DNA of 21,616 bases from Mycogone perniciosa (lineage: Eukaryota; Ascomycota; Sordariomycetes; Hypocreales; Hypocreaceae), in the NCBI GenBank assembly GCA_025331125.1, contig JAOALB010000240.1, positions 1 through 21,616 of the forward strand, read 5' to 3'. Every line of letters starts with the position of its first letter. Position 1 is the stretch's first letter. The notes under the pieces were generated by a model that was not told the DNA's origin, ran no database searches, and was given only the letters and a program-made list of their open reading frames with translations. This document shows positions 8,607 through 19,697 of the stretch, piece by piece. The position numbers and the translations under genes are program-made.

Positions 8607-10809
8607 GAGGGAACCGAGTTAGCCACGGCAACGACTCGGACAGATATGCAAGTCGGATATTTGTCATTAGGTACGAATATTCGGTTGCGTACTCCATAGT
8701 TGCGCACATCTTGCCTATCATGGCGTACGGAAATCCAACAATGGCCGTGGCTTATTCACTTTGTCTGACTTGGAGAGTCTTGACTTTGACATTCTGCCAA
8801 TTGTGTGTGATAACCGCAGCGGAATCTTCCGTCACATTACTATCAAAATATCAAATGTCAAAGACAGTGTCTCAACACACGTCAACAGCCAGTTAAGTTT
8901 CTGAGATCCGGATTCAATCTTGCCACTTGGGAGTTTCAGGGGCCACGGGACTCGAACAAACAACAGACGCCATGATGGAGCCCTGACGAAGCATTGAGGG
9001 ATTTCAACCAAGAGAAAAAATTTGCCAAGGTCATCTGAGTCTAGAGCGGTATTAGAACTTCTGCAGTGGAAAGGGGTCCTCCTGTATGTATTATGCAGGC
9101 GCCTTTCTTAGGATATTATGATGCATTGTTGGCTGCGAGAACCATGGCCGATGACTGGTCGGTGCCATCCATGCTGATGAATCTCCACAGCCTTGCCTAA
9201 ATCACCACTGTGTACGGGCGGGAACGCTGTCAAAAGCTTTTCGACCTGTGACAGAATCCTAATCTAGTGGATGAGAGTATTTATTCATTGATGACAGTGT
9301 AGTACTAGTTCTAGTTGGTTGCCTTTGTGGCAGTTTATATGTGTTTTCCCCAGAGTTCAAGCATTCGTGGGTGGTTATACGGAGTAGTAGTAGAACGAAC
9401 AAGGGTGGTAGTAGTATTAGTATACTCCCTGGAGCTCATGTAGTGCTACTTACCAATTGCCAAACGGACATGTGGCCCGGAGTAAATGCAATTGGCGGAG
9501 AGACAGCCGAAAAAGGATCAAGGGACTACAAGAGCGACATGGAGGTCCCGTCATCGTTTGCTCATGCAGGAGACCAGACAGCAATTAGACCGTTGACGAA
9601 CGATAGAGGAGAGGGGGCGAGACGCGGAAGTGCTGTGACAGCTTCCGGAGCGGACCGGGGTGGCATTCAAAAGAAACGAATTTGTTGGCAAACCAATGTC
9701 TCCTCTCCTTAGGTCCTCTTTTGCTTTGGGCCATGTGGACATTGGGGAGGAGTGCGGGCGTTGTTGATTCAGTGATGGCGTATTCATTAAGAATGAATGA
9801 CAGTTTGCTTGACCCCCCCTGGATGAACCTGGGAGATCTCCCGAAAGGGCACCCCTGGAGCTTCGGATCTTTTTGATCTCACACAATATCTCCTCGTTGG
9901 GAAAGGATACTAATACCACTGTTACTACGACCCTTAATAGTTAACATCTTGACTACTTCTGTACGAGTAGTAATATATATATATATGTAGGTGAGTGAGT
10001 GCTGAACAAGATGGCGATTAGCGATGAGCCACAGCTAGGCTAGGCAATGGTAAATGCTCCGGCTAGACAGCTGCGCGAAAGGCACCAAATCCCATGTTCG
10101 AAAAGGAGGCCAGAGTAACCCTGTGTGGTCTGGATCTTTTGCCACTCGCTCAGTCGGCAGGTTGGCACGCACGCACGCTGTTGGGGGGTCGTATCGCGCG
10201 CACTTTCGTTCTGCGGACATGTAGGCAAAGCCCTTGGCGAGGCGACAGAGAGGCAGGCAATCAATCATATTGGCTTCAGTTAACGCTTGATGGACGCGAT
10301 CTCCTTCACCATCCATCCATGTTGGTTGAAGCAGCCTCTCGCCCGGTTTCAACTCTTCGTAAGGAGACGGAAACGAGTAGCAAGCAGCATCAGGCGCTGC
10401 TGTTCTTCTCTCCGCCCTAGGAGGGATTTCGACAAGTAGAAAGGAGACAAGCAATCAACTATACCATATATAGAAGCAAGCTTGTTAGGTTGGCGTCTGG
10501 CAAGCTTTCGTTTATGATTAGGGGGGAGTGATGGCATGCAGGTTACCTTGAGTTGGCTGCTCATGGGTCGTTTTGGGATATACCTACATACATACAATAC
10601 GAGTGAGAGAGTAGGTACCTACACAGTTGTACGTGGCTACCCGCCAAATCAACTGGATGCAACAATTGAGCCGGCTTGGGACCAAACGGAGCTGCATAAT
10701 ACTCGTTTTCTCATTCTGTAAATGCCTGCCTATGCATTAGTAGCCCCATGACAGAACGACGCGCTACGTTGCAGTATTCCGTTCCGTGCGTACAGACTGC
10801 TGCTCGTAG

Positions 10810-10827
10810 TACTCCGTACTTCGTACC
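10810..10827. repeat. TACTCCGTACTTCGTACC unit
   Basis: One exact and one diverged unit in tandem, followed by further TAC/GTA-rich palindromic sequence to about 10860. Confidence 0.7.
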
Positions 10828-11575
10828 TATGTAGGAGTCGTACCCGTAGTGGTGTACCGTAGGTCTCGCTGACAGCGGCAATCTGGGGGCGGTTTTAGCG
10901 CTCCTCTGGCGGACAGGGGCTAGAAGCTACAGCGCGTGTAGGTACTTGCATCGCCCGCTGTGCGGCGCCTACAGCGCCCTGTACTGGGCTGATCCCGGGC
11001 TGTTCCCTGGCTGAGCTCAGGCGGGGACAGCTTCCTTTTTTTTTTCCCATGGGATGGCTGTCCCGTTCGAGGTCCCACCCCTGAGCCGGACTCACCACCT
11101 AAAAAAATAATTAAATGTTTCCCTCCACGACCTCTCCTGACTCTGCCACGAGGGGAATGGTAGGCGAACAGTCTCCGGCCGCCTGTCGACGAGAGGATCT
11201 GCTTTTCCCTTCAATTCCATTGTTTCTCCTCGTCTGGATGCGAGCTGATTCGACCTGGCATATCCCATCGACCGCAACACTGCCCCCCAGACGGCTTTGG
11301 CCTCTGCACACTCGTTTCCATTGCCCCCTGTTTCTCTTCATACGCTCCTTATGGTCTTCGCAGGTTCTGCTCCACGCGAGGAGCCGTGTTCGTCTCCTTC
11401 ATTCAGCCAGACGCCGTTTTACCCATTTGTTTCATAGCTCTCCCAGAGTTTCCCTCTATCTATTTCGGCCGATCGATCGAATCTACACCATCTCTCCTAT
11501 CCTACTTTGACCGCTGTGTCTGCCTACCTATAATTTTGTTGCCCCAGAACTGCAACCTCTTTCTAGCTCGTCACC

Positions 11576-13600
11576 ATGGCGGAAGCAGCTCAGAGCTCCG
11601 ATGCCAATGCGCCCAAAGCCACCAAGGACAAGAAGTGCATATACTGTGGTCAAGCTTTTACCTCGTCCTCGCTCGGCCGGCATCTCGACCTCTACATCAA
11701 GGAGAAGAATCCCAAACCCCCGGATGGTGTCCACGATGTCGACGCTATTCGAAAGGTCCGTGGCAACATTACAAGACGACAACCTCGGGCTTCGCTAGGT
11801 GGCCGAAGAGAAAATTCCACCCCGGCGAGCACGCCTAGGCAGAGTGTTAGGAAAGTGACTCCGGCGCTGGACAGCGAAGGCCATAAGCCTTCTAAAATAC
11901 CAAAGGACGGCCAGTATGCCGTCGACTCAACCCTCAGCAAATTTCCTTTTGCCCCTCAATGGGAAGCCACAGGGGTCATCAATGACATCCCCAGTAAGAC
12001 CTCCTGGGACAGCAATACGGCACAAGATGTCAACAAGCGCCCGGGGATCCAGAGGACCGTCAGCAAGCAAATGGCTCAGAAGGCACAGTTCGATGTGAAG
12101 CAGAAACTAGCAGATGCAATGGACACTGCTCGAGCTGCCGAATTGGCATTGAGGGAGCTCTTAAGCTCTTGGCGGGCAGCAAAGTACGTTCTCTTGCCTG
12201 TTATGGTCCACTGATTCAGCTACCGCTAACCGGTATATAGGCAGCAAATCGACTGCAACTCAATGCCTTTTGACTTTGATCCTCTTTCTCTGGACTTCCC
12301 AGCCCTTACCCTCCAATGTCTACAGCCACCTCCCACACTGTATTCCTCTACCCAACACCCGACGCCAACATCTTGGTCTGTTCAGTCACCCTCAGAGCGT
12401 GAGTATGGCGCACTTCAGGCATACTTTCAGGAGGAGTTCCAGGCTTGGAAGATTGCCTGCGCTTCGGCTACGACGACTGTCATGGATGAGGTGGTGTATC
12501 CTCCCACTAGTGGACCGTATCGGGACACGAGGGAGGTCGTGAAGAAGGCAGAGAAGTCGGCTGAGACTCTTGAGAAGCAGGTCAATGAGCACCTGCATTC
12601 ATCATACACAGTTTGGGAATCCTTGCCGCTTCAGCGAAGACAGGAACTCTGGATTCTCGAGCTAGCACGCGGAGTCGGACGCAAGCACAAGGAAATGGAG
12701 AAGTTGAAGGATCAACAACATCAACTTAAGCAGGAGAATGCCAATCTCAAGTCCCAGATCGATCAGCTAAATCGGTTGCAACAGCCGAGGGAGTACAAAA
12801 TTCTTTCTCCTAGTACGATTCCCTTTGATCGAGACATGGTTGCCTTTGCATACGAACAAGGTGTCAAGGGAGGAAAGGCTCTGGGTTTTGATATGGAGGA
12901 TCGTCATATGGACTTGGGCAGTGTTGTGGCCAAGTCGATAGAGAGGTGGAAAAATGTCATCACGTCGACTCGTGTGACGTCTGGCGGAATGAATGCCCAA
13001 AGATCACTCGATCAAACGGCAGCTCAAACCCCCGCAGGCGGCAGTCAAAATAGTCCTCCCCAGTCTCATAGTGCGGCTCAGACACCACAGCTATCGCAGC
13101 AACAGCATCCACAGCCTAGTAAGCGGTTATCTATCGCCAGTACGAATGGCCCGGCCAGTGAGCAAACAGCACCTTCTACAACAAACACCGGCCCACCGTC
13201 GATCGAGGAGACTAGCGACCAGGATGCCGATGCGGAGATGGAAGACGACGACAGCTTTGCCATGATGAATCAGTCCCCTATTAAACCGACTCAGCCGCCC
13301 ATGCAGCGGCAAACTCAGCTCGAGGTCCCGCGAACTCGCCCCACAGTCCCGCAACAGCAGCAGCAGCAACAACAACAACAACAACAACAACAGCAGCAGC
13401 AAGCACAGCAGCGTGGCGCCACAGACATGCGGTTCATGATGCAGAATGTGTCGAATGGGGCTGGTAGTCCTGTAAGCAGAGCTATGGCTATGAGTCGCTC
13501 TATGCCAAACATGGCTCTGGCGATGCAAGCGAATGTAATGCATGGCGCGGACATGACCATGGCCATGCAGGGAGTCCGAGGCGATATGTACATGGAATGA
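11576..13600 (+). CDS. 655-aa fungal protein with Zn-finger-like motif, coiled coil and polyQ
   Basis: Exons 11576-12183 and 12241-13600 encode 655 aa. The 57-nt intron has donor GTACGT, branch CGCTAAC and acceptor TATATAG, and splits a Lys codon. The start has a strong context (CACCATGG). Near the N-terminus, C21-x2-C24-x11-H36 resembles half of a C2HC/UBZ-type finger; no fourth ligand follows at usual spacing. A distinctive KEKNPKPPDGVHDVDAIRK segment comes next. Residues about 255-335 are helical and 339-383 a Glu/Lys/Gln-rich coiled coil. A 17-residue polyglutamine tract (574-590, mixed CAA/CAG) and a Met-rich tail (597-655) end the protein. I recognise it as a type common in filamentous ascomycetes. 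I have an unverified memory of such proteins being labelled spindle-poison-sensitivity protein Scp3, too weak to assign. A nuclear or scaffold role is only a guess. Confidence 0.85.
13352..13402 (+). repeat. CAA/CAG tract encoding 17 glutamines
   Basis: Five codons (one CAA, four CAG), eight CAA, three CAG and a final CAA. The mixture makes the DNA less prone to slippage than a pure run and suggests the peptide tract itself is kept. Copy number could still vary between isolates. Confidence 0.9.
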
Positions 13601-14143
13601 GAGGTCGACAGATACAAGTTGATCGAGACAAAGAACAAATCGGTAGTGTTGGCGTCGGGTAGATTTTCACTGCTGTGAGAGGGAAGAGCAATATTCAGGA
13701 GACGCTCAATATGGCCTCTTCGTCCTTTTCGAGTTGACAAAAAGGGGGCGAGATCCAACAGGCGTAACGATTAAACAACGGGCATTCGACCTTACCAGTC
13801 TACCTTCATGATGTGTTAATATGAATATATTTGTGGAGGCCAGAGAGGGGGAGGGGGACATTTTAAACATGGGATTCGATCCGGGGAAGATATGCGTCCA
13901 CTTCACAGTATGTGTCTGCACGCCATCTATGATGCTTGGGATTACAAGCCAAAAAAGTAATGAAGAGTAGATTCTTGAAAGCTGTTATTTAATCGCACAA
14001 ATGCTGTCTACTATATCTGAGTTGAGTCCAACATATCATACATAATGACCTCTTGAGGTATTTCAAGCCCCATATGTGCACCTATTGTTACATTCTTTAT
14101 GTCTATACTGTCGAAGAAGCTTTCTCGTTAAGCATATATCTTT
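13601..14143. other. convergent spacer (3' UTRs)
   Basis: This lies between the polyQ gene and COX15, which converge. AT-rich stretches around 13815-13835 and 13960-14130 are plausible polyadenylation regions for the two strands. No gene was seen. Confidence 0.6.
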
Positions 14144-15602
14144 TCACATCTTTAACTGTTTTATCCGCCGCTCGATCAAACGGACAGTAGACTTGGGCAC
14201 ATGGAGCCTATGAGCGAGCACCAGAGCACCAGTGAGCACCGCAAGCGCGCCAGCCTGATGAGCCGCCGCCAGAGGGATAGGGACCATGTATATCAAAGTG
14301 CTGATACCCAGAGCGGCCTGCATAGTGACGAGGTGCACAAGGCCCACGGTGCCCTTCTTTGCATTCTTGGGCAGCGCGGAGGCTAGTCTACCAGTGCGAG
14401 AATAGACGAAGAGAGTCAAAATGGTGCAGAAAGCGGTGACGGCCATGATGCGATGGTCTAGCTGGACTAGGCTTGGGTTCTCGAGCATGTTGCGCCACCA
14501 GAGGTCGGAGCTGTCCTCCTTGCGGCAGTAGAACTTGTCCCAGAGCTCTGATTTGGGAGGGGTGAGGCCTCGACCCATCTTGGGGAACTCGTTGTAGATG
14601 AGGCCAGCGTCGAGGCCAGCGACAAGGGCACCGGACATGGTGGTTAAGAAGACAAGACCAGTAACACCAAAGACGGAGCGCCGAAAAGTGGTGAGCGCGG
14701 GATTCTTGAGGGCGTTGATGATGGTGGAGGCTGCGGCGGGGTCGGCGAGCATGCGACGGTTTCGCAGGATGGTAAGGCCGGTGAGGAGCATCCACGAGTA
14801 ACAGACGAATGCAGTGGCAAGATGGGCTGTCAATCGGTACTGGGAGACACGGGGGTGCGATCCTGGGGCGAAGAGGTCATCCTTCAGACCGGACTTGACC
14901 ATCCACCAGCCAATGAAGCCTTGGAAGCCGATTAAGCTGGAGATACCGAGCAGGTTGACGGCCATCCTGGGAGAGACTCTGCGCCGGGCGACGAAGTAGA
15001 TCGATGGGAGGACGAACGAGAGACCGATGAAGCGACCCCAGAGACGGTGTGTCCACTCCATGAAGTAGATCTTCTTGAACTCGTCGAGATTCATGTGGGG
15101 GTTGAGGAGCTTGAATTCAGGCGACGCCCGGTACTTTTCGAATTCGGATTCCCAGTCGGCTTGGCACATGGGAGGCAGAGAGCCTGTCACGGGCCTCCAT
15201 TCCGTAATGCTCAGTCTGGGTGTATCGTCTTAGTGATTGAAGCTTTGCGCATGTTTGTGACAAGTTGCGGCAATCTTACCCAGACTCCGTCAGTCTCGTC
15301 AGCCCACCAAACACCACGATGCCGAAGCAACTAGCTGCACTGCCCAGAAGCCAAACCGCTACTGTTTTAGATGTTGTCTTTTGAGGGAACGCCTTGGAAG
15401 CCTTTTCCTGCGCCTGCGAAGCAATCTGATCCGCTGCGCTTTTCAATGGTGTACTCGCATCCGTATATCCTCTTGATCGTACGATGTTCAAGATGCGCGA
15501 GGGCGAGCGTCGAGGGGCTTGTCGGAGGCATTGGTTGCAGACGAAGAACTTTGAAGGCGCCTGGAAGGCTGCCCTCCTAATTCCGGCCGCAAACAGCGCC
15601 AT
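14144..15602 (-). CDS. cox15: Cox15, heme A synthase (cytochrome c oxidase assembly)
   Basis: Exons 15602-15280 and 15215-14144 encode 464 aa; the 64-nt intron has GTAAGA, CACTAAG and ACCCAG signals and joins LTESG to LSITEW, a hallmark of the family. Cox15 is a multi-span inner-mitochondrial-membrane enzyme that oxidises the C8 methyl of heme O to a formyl group, making heme A for cytochrome oxidase. The first 45 residues are Arg-rich with no acidic residue, fitting a mitochondrial presequence. Membrane helix 1 (about 80-100) precedes TRLTESG. The four heme-binding histidines are all present: H164 in EWTHRLWGR, H239 in LTAHLA, H362 in LDHRIM and H427 in AAHQAG. About eight hydrophobic spans are visible, as expected. 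Length is close to the yeast protein. The ATG at 15602 starts directly in the presequence. The 293-bp gap to utp14 is a divergent promoter. Confidence 0.96.
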
Positions 15603-15895
15603 TTTTTGCTTGTGGGAGTGGAATGGCGCAAGATTGTGAAGGTGGCTCGATTTCCAAATATTATATAATGGCCGACTTCGAGCTTCGGAACCGCATGTCG
15701 TGCGAACAGCGAGAATTAAGGTGGTGTTGATAGGTGGGATGCGACCAGGGGACCCCGCCAAACTAAACTCACCGCCAATTTTTTTCGTTGTGGCAGAAAA
15801 ATGAAAAGAACGGAGACCGAGACATTGCGAAGGCCGACCAGCAACGAGGCCCTCTGGTCATTAATCATATCACCATTAATACGAAATTCAGCAAA
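15603..15895. promoter_or_regulatory. divergent promoter of cox15 and utp14
   Basis: Only 293 bp separate the two ATGs, so both promoters and leaders must fit here. An AT-rich core TATTATATAATGG lies at about 15658-15670. An ATG near 15801 opens a frame running over the utp14 start. It would be a uORF only if utp14 transcription starts before it. Confidence 0.6.
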
Positions 15896-18686
15896 ATGCC
15901 AGGCCGACAGGCGCATGGGCGCTCGCTGCTCGCCAATCCGAAGACAAAGGCTCCGGCCAAGAAGTCCAAGGCAAGGGCGCAGACCAATGCGCTGAATGCC
16001 TTCAACATTGCCCAAGAAAAGTTCCCAACGAAGCAGAAGAAGACGCCAAGGGCGCGAGAGCTGGATGCGGAAATTGAGAAAAAACACGGAAGAGATGACG
16101 ATGATGAAGATGAAGACGAGGAGGAAGAGGAGGAGGGTCCTAAGCGAAAGAAGATCAAGGCGCCTCGGCGGACAGCAGACGACGATGTGGAATTTGGCAG
16201 CGATAGCGAGGGAAATGAATGGCAATTAGGTGGGATGGCTGCGGATGATGACGACTCGGAAATCGAGAGTGACGAAGCATTTGGTGAAAGCGACAATGAA
16301 ATGTTTCAAGGCTATGCATTCCGGGGCTCCAAGTCGGATCACGCCAAGGTTAGTTCCTGTTGATGTGGGTTTTATGGCAGCTGCTAACCATGGAATAGGA
16401 TGATGATTCAGATGATTCAGACGATAGCAATGACGACCAGGGCGAAACTCTCGGTGAAGATGCTATCGACCTTGCGACAGCCCTTGATCAATATGAGGAG
16501 GAGTCTGACGAAGGACCGGAGGGAGAAGAGGGATCAGGGTCTGAAGAGTCTGACGAAGAAGATGAAGACGATTCCGACGAGTCTGAGGATGCCGACGACG
16601 AGAGTGATGAAGAGGCCGATCCAGAGAGGCTAAAGGAGCTTAAGGGCCTGATTTCTGGATTCGGAGGGCAAGACAGCGACGATGAAAAAGACAGCTCTGC
16701 GCCAAAGCAGAAGATCGACCTCAGTGACCTCGGCCTGTCTGGTTTGAATGACCCTTTCATGAAGAAGTCGGTTAAGCTTATGAAGAAAGAGGAAAAGGAT
16801 AAGCGACCTGGAGCGATCAAGAAGCTGGACGTCCCAGTCTCAAGAAGAGAACAGGGCCGCTTGGATAGATCCGCCGCCTACGAGAAAACGAACGAAACAC
16901 TCGATCGATGGACGGAGACAGTCAAGCATAACCGCAGAGCAGAGCATCTGGTGTTCCCTTTACCCCAAAATTCAGAATCGGCAGGCGTAGATCGGACAGA
17001 GATCCAGCCCCTGTCCGCCCGACATGCGACCAACGAACTAGAGTCCACCATCATGTCTATTATGAAGCAGAGTGGATTATCCATGGAAAAGAAGGGGAAG
17101 CCTAAAAAGGAGGTGTTCGATGAAGAGGGTAATTTGCTGTCGCGGAAGGAGGTTTTAGAGAAGAAACGCTTGGAGCGCGAGCTGAATTCTAGAGAGGCGA
17201 AGCGGGCTAAGCGAATCAAGAAAATCAAGAGCAAGGCCTACCACCGTGTACACAGAAAGCAGCGGGAGCGCGACGAGATGGCCACTAGGGAAGCCATGGA
17301 AGAGGCTGGTGAAATCGATTCAGAGGAGGAGAGGGAAGCACAGGACCGTCGTCGTGCCCTGGAGCGTGTTGGACAGCGTCACAAGGATAGCAAATGGGCA
17401 AAGATGGGGTCCAAGGCCAAACGGGCTGTCTGGGATGACGACTTCCGAGCTGGGCTGACGGAGATGGCTCGCAAGGACGAAGAACTCCGCCGCAGGAAGG
17501 AAGGCAAGAGTTCAAGGGCCGATGGTGACGACTCTGATGATACCAGTAGTTCTGGTTCTGACGATGAAGAAAATGCGGATTTGCGCCGAAAATTGGACGA
17601 GCTCGAACAGGAGGATGACGAACCTCAGTCGAGGCTGATGAGCATGAAGTTCATGCAAAAGGCAGAGGCGGCGAAGAAGAAGGCAAACGATGACCTCATC
17701 AAGGAAATCCGCAGGGAATTGGACGGAGGGGATGCCGAAATTTCTGATGACGACGAGAGAGGAGAGGTTGGCCGCAGGCAGTATGGCAGTTCCGCTGCCA
17801 ACCCGTTTACGGCTGCTCAGGGCACCTCAGTCCGAGAAGCAAAGAAGAGCCGCTCTAGCGAAGCTGATATGACCTTTGCCAACGGCGATGGGGCTCCGCA
17901 TGTAGCAAAGGGTGGCATTTCTATGAATGGCGCCTGGTCTACTCCTGCTGAGACGACTTCATCAATTGCGGGAGCCTGGTCCCAGGGCGAGGCTCGCCGA
18001 AAGAAGGGATCGTCGAGTGCCCGAGCTGACAACCTCGATCTCAACGCCAACATCATGGTCGCCTCCCAGCCTTCAAAAGCCAAGTCAAAGTCTAGCAAAG
18101 CCAAACTACGAGAACAAGACGACGATTCCGAGTCTGAGACGGAGCAACATATGCCCCTAGCCATTCGGGACCAGGAGCTCGTTGCTCGAGCCTTTGCAGG
18201 CGAGGACGTAGTCGCTGAATTTGAGCAGGAGAAGGGAGAAATCGCAGAAGCAGATGACGACAAAGTTATCGACAACACACTTCCTGGCTGGGGCTCGTGG
18301 GTCGGTGATGGAATAAGCAATCGGGAGAAGAAGAGGCATCAGGGCCGGTTCCTGACCAAGGTAGAGGGTATCAAGAAGAAGGACCGCAAGGACGCAAAGC
18401 TGGACAAGGTGATTATCAATGAAAAGCGGATCAAGAAGGTAAGCACCGCACCATCCAACTGTACCCGATCCTGTTCGGATTTTGGCTGACAATCCCATCA
18501 TAGAACGACCAGTATCTCGCCTCTCAGCTTCCTTATCCATTCGAGTCAAGGCAACAGTATGAGCGGTCACTACGACTGCCTGTTGGACCGGAATGGATGA
18601 CCAAGGAGACGTTCCAGGACAGCACGAAGCCGCGCGTTATCATCAAGCAGGGCATTATCGCACCCATGTCGAAGCCTACTACATAG
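15896..18686 (+). CDS. utp14: Utp14, U3 snoRNP / small-subunit processome protein
   Basis: Exons 15896-16348, 16399-18438 and 18504-18686 encode 891 aa, close to the usual length of Utp14. Introns are 50 nt (GTTAGT, GCTAAC, AATAG) and 65 nt (GTAAGC, GGCTGAC, CATAG), both phase 0. Utp14 is a nucleolar component of the 90S pre-ribosome needed for early 18S rRNA cleavages; in yeast it activates the RNA helicase Dhr1. Family marks seen are the acidic SDEAFGESD and YAFRGS block before the first intron, a long Asp/Glu/Ser-rich region (about 152-240), the Arg/Lys-rich middle with RIKKIKSKAYHR, and the C-terminal GWGSWVG (781-787) followed by the Lys-rich VEGIKKKDRKD. The last exon carries QLPYPF and the basic, Pro-containing end. 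The start at 15896 is the first ATG in frame and gives the expected basic N-terminus. The extreme charge bias is normal for this family. Confidence 0.95.
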
Positions 18687-19697
18687 ATCGCATCACGACC
18701 GACCGAAATATAGAACTCGGTTCCCCTTTTTTCATGTCATATGTCTGGTAACCGATTGCCCCCTTAGTATACTGTATTCCGCTTTTTAAGCCCTCCATGG
18801 GCCCATTCCCTCACCCCTGAGCTAGGCTGTAAACACTCGTAACCCTTAAATACTAAACTGAGCACACTTCCCACCAGGAGCATGTGAAAGAGTGCGATAC
18901 AATTGGTGATTAAAGCGAAGGGCATACTAAGTCCAAAAGCTTAAATCCTAAAATGACAAGGACAACGTAGGGCTATGAGTTTGACGCTGAGGCTCCTACC
19001 AGAATAAAAAAGACAAGGGAGGAATACGAAAACGAAGTTAAGAATCTGAGACGAAACTTGTTAAGAAATCTTTAGAATTAATATCCATCATATGATTAGC
19101 CTGTTTCTACCATTTCATGTTCGTGTGTTGGAACACATTCGCACTTCCCGAACTACCCCAATGAAATACGCCCTCCCTTTATAGCGAGAAACATTGAAGG
19201 ATGTGTATGGAGAAGAATACGTGGGCAATCTTTAGAGACACATCACCACAAAGAGGAGAGCATGCTGTTCCAAAAACACAGGTTTGATTTCCCGGAACTC
19301 CTAGTCATCTTACCGAACCGTTCAGCCTGAGATAGGATAAAAAGGAAGACAGAGTAATACAAAGGAATGCTTTTTTTTCGTGGTGATTAAGAATCAGACA
19401 GCCTCTCTTTTACCTGTGCCTTCCCCAGTGTTAGCAACCCCAGTAGTCGATGTGGCCTTGGAAGGCCCTAATAGTACAAAGTAGGAAATGTGCCTAGCCG
19501 GCGTCATATTATTGATTGTTTTGATAACGCAATCCGCCTCCCTTAACAGATGGAATACCAGTGGCTCGTGTTTCGTGTGGAAGTATTGGTTGTTATTATT
19601 AAAATCCGGTTTTCCCCCCAGGCTCAATGTTGATGCCGTTGATTACCCAGAGGCAAGGTCATATAAGACTTTTGCCCATCAGGGGTAGATTTGTGAC
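18687..19697. other. 1-kb convergent spacer
   Basis: This lies between utp14 and the Ca2+/H+ exchanger, which converge; AT-rich with several TTAAAT/ATTAAT runs, so mostly 3' UTR. A minus-strand ATG frame of 37 codons (about 19514-19401) ends in a Gly/Thr/Lys-rich stretch, but has no promoter or splice support and would lie in the exchanger's 3' UTR, so it is not called. Confidence 0.55.

Larger units (their letters stand above)
6271..11575. other. 5.3-kb spacer with no supportable gene
   Basis: Open frames here are short, often lack ATG, and have no family motifs, consistent amino-acid composition or convincing splice chain. The left part should hold the hepA promoter, and the right few hundred bases (from about 11110, pyrimidine-rich) the promoter and leader of the polyglutamine gene. 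The middle is marked by TACTCCGTA-type repeats, TAG/TAC microsatellites and a short (AT)n near 9970. It may host a non-coding RNA, but nothing in the sequence shows one. Confidence 0.6.

Noticed and set aside
8720..8896. 58-codon ATG frame, moderately hydrophobic
   Set aside because: No promoter, splice or family support; expected by chance in a 5-kb spacer.
8930..8990. minus-strand GTTCGAGTC resembling a tRNA B-box
   Set aside because: The bases either side cannot form a T stem, and there is no A-box at a suitable distance.
9551..9919. 122-codon minus-strand frame in the large spacer
   Set aside because: Arbitrary composition, no motif, and overlaps an equally long frame on the other strand (9341-9712).
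10035..10454. 139-codon minus-strand frame
   Set aside because: No recognisable domain and unconvincing composition; overlapped by other frames of similar quality.
11115..11510. 131-codon plus-strand frame ahead of the polyQ gene
   Set aside because: It lies in pyrimidine-rich promoter/leader sequence and reads as Ser/Leu/Pro/Arg-rich noise; several later ATGs also precede the true start, suggesting transcription begins further downstream.
13127..13758. minus-strand poly-Leu and poly-Cys frames
   Set aside because: These are shadows of the polyglutamine tract on the coding strand.
15865..16820. minus-strand Ser-rich frames
   Set aside because: These are antisense shadows of the Asp/Glu-rich utp14 exons.
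19401..19514. 37-codon minus-strand ATG frame with Gly/Thr/Lys-rich end
   Set aside because: No promoter or splice support, and it falls where the exchanger 3' UTR should be.
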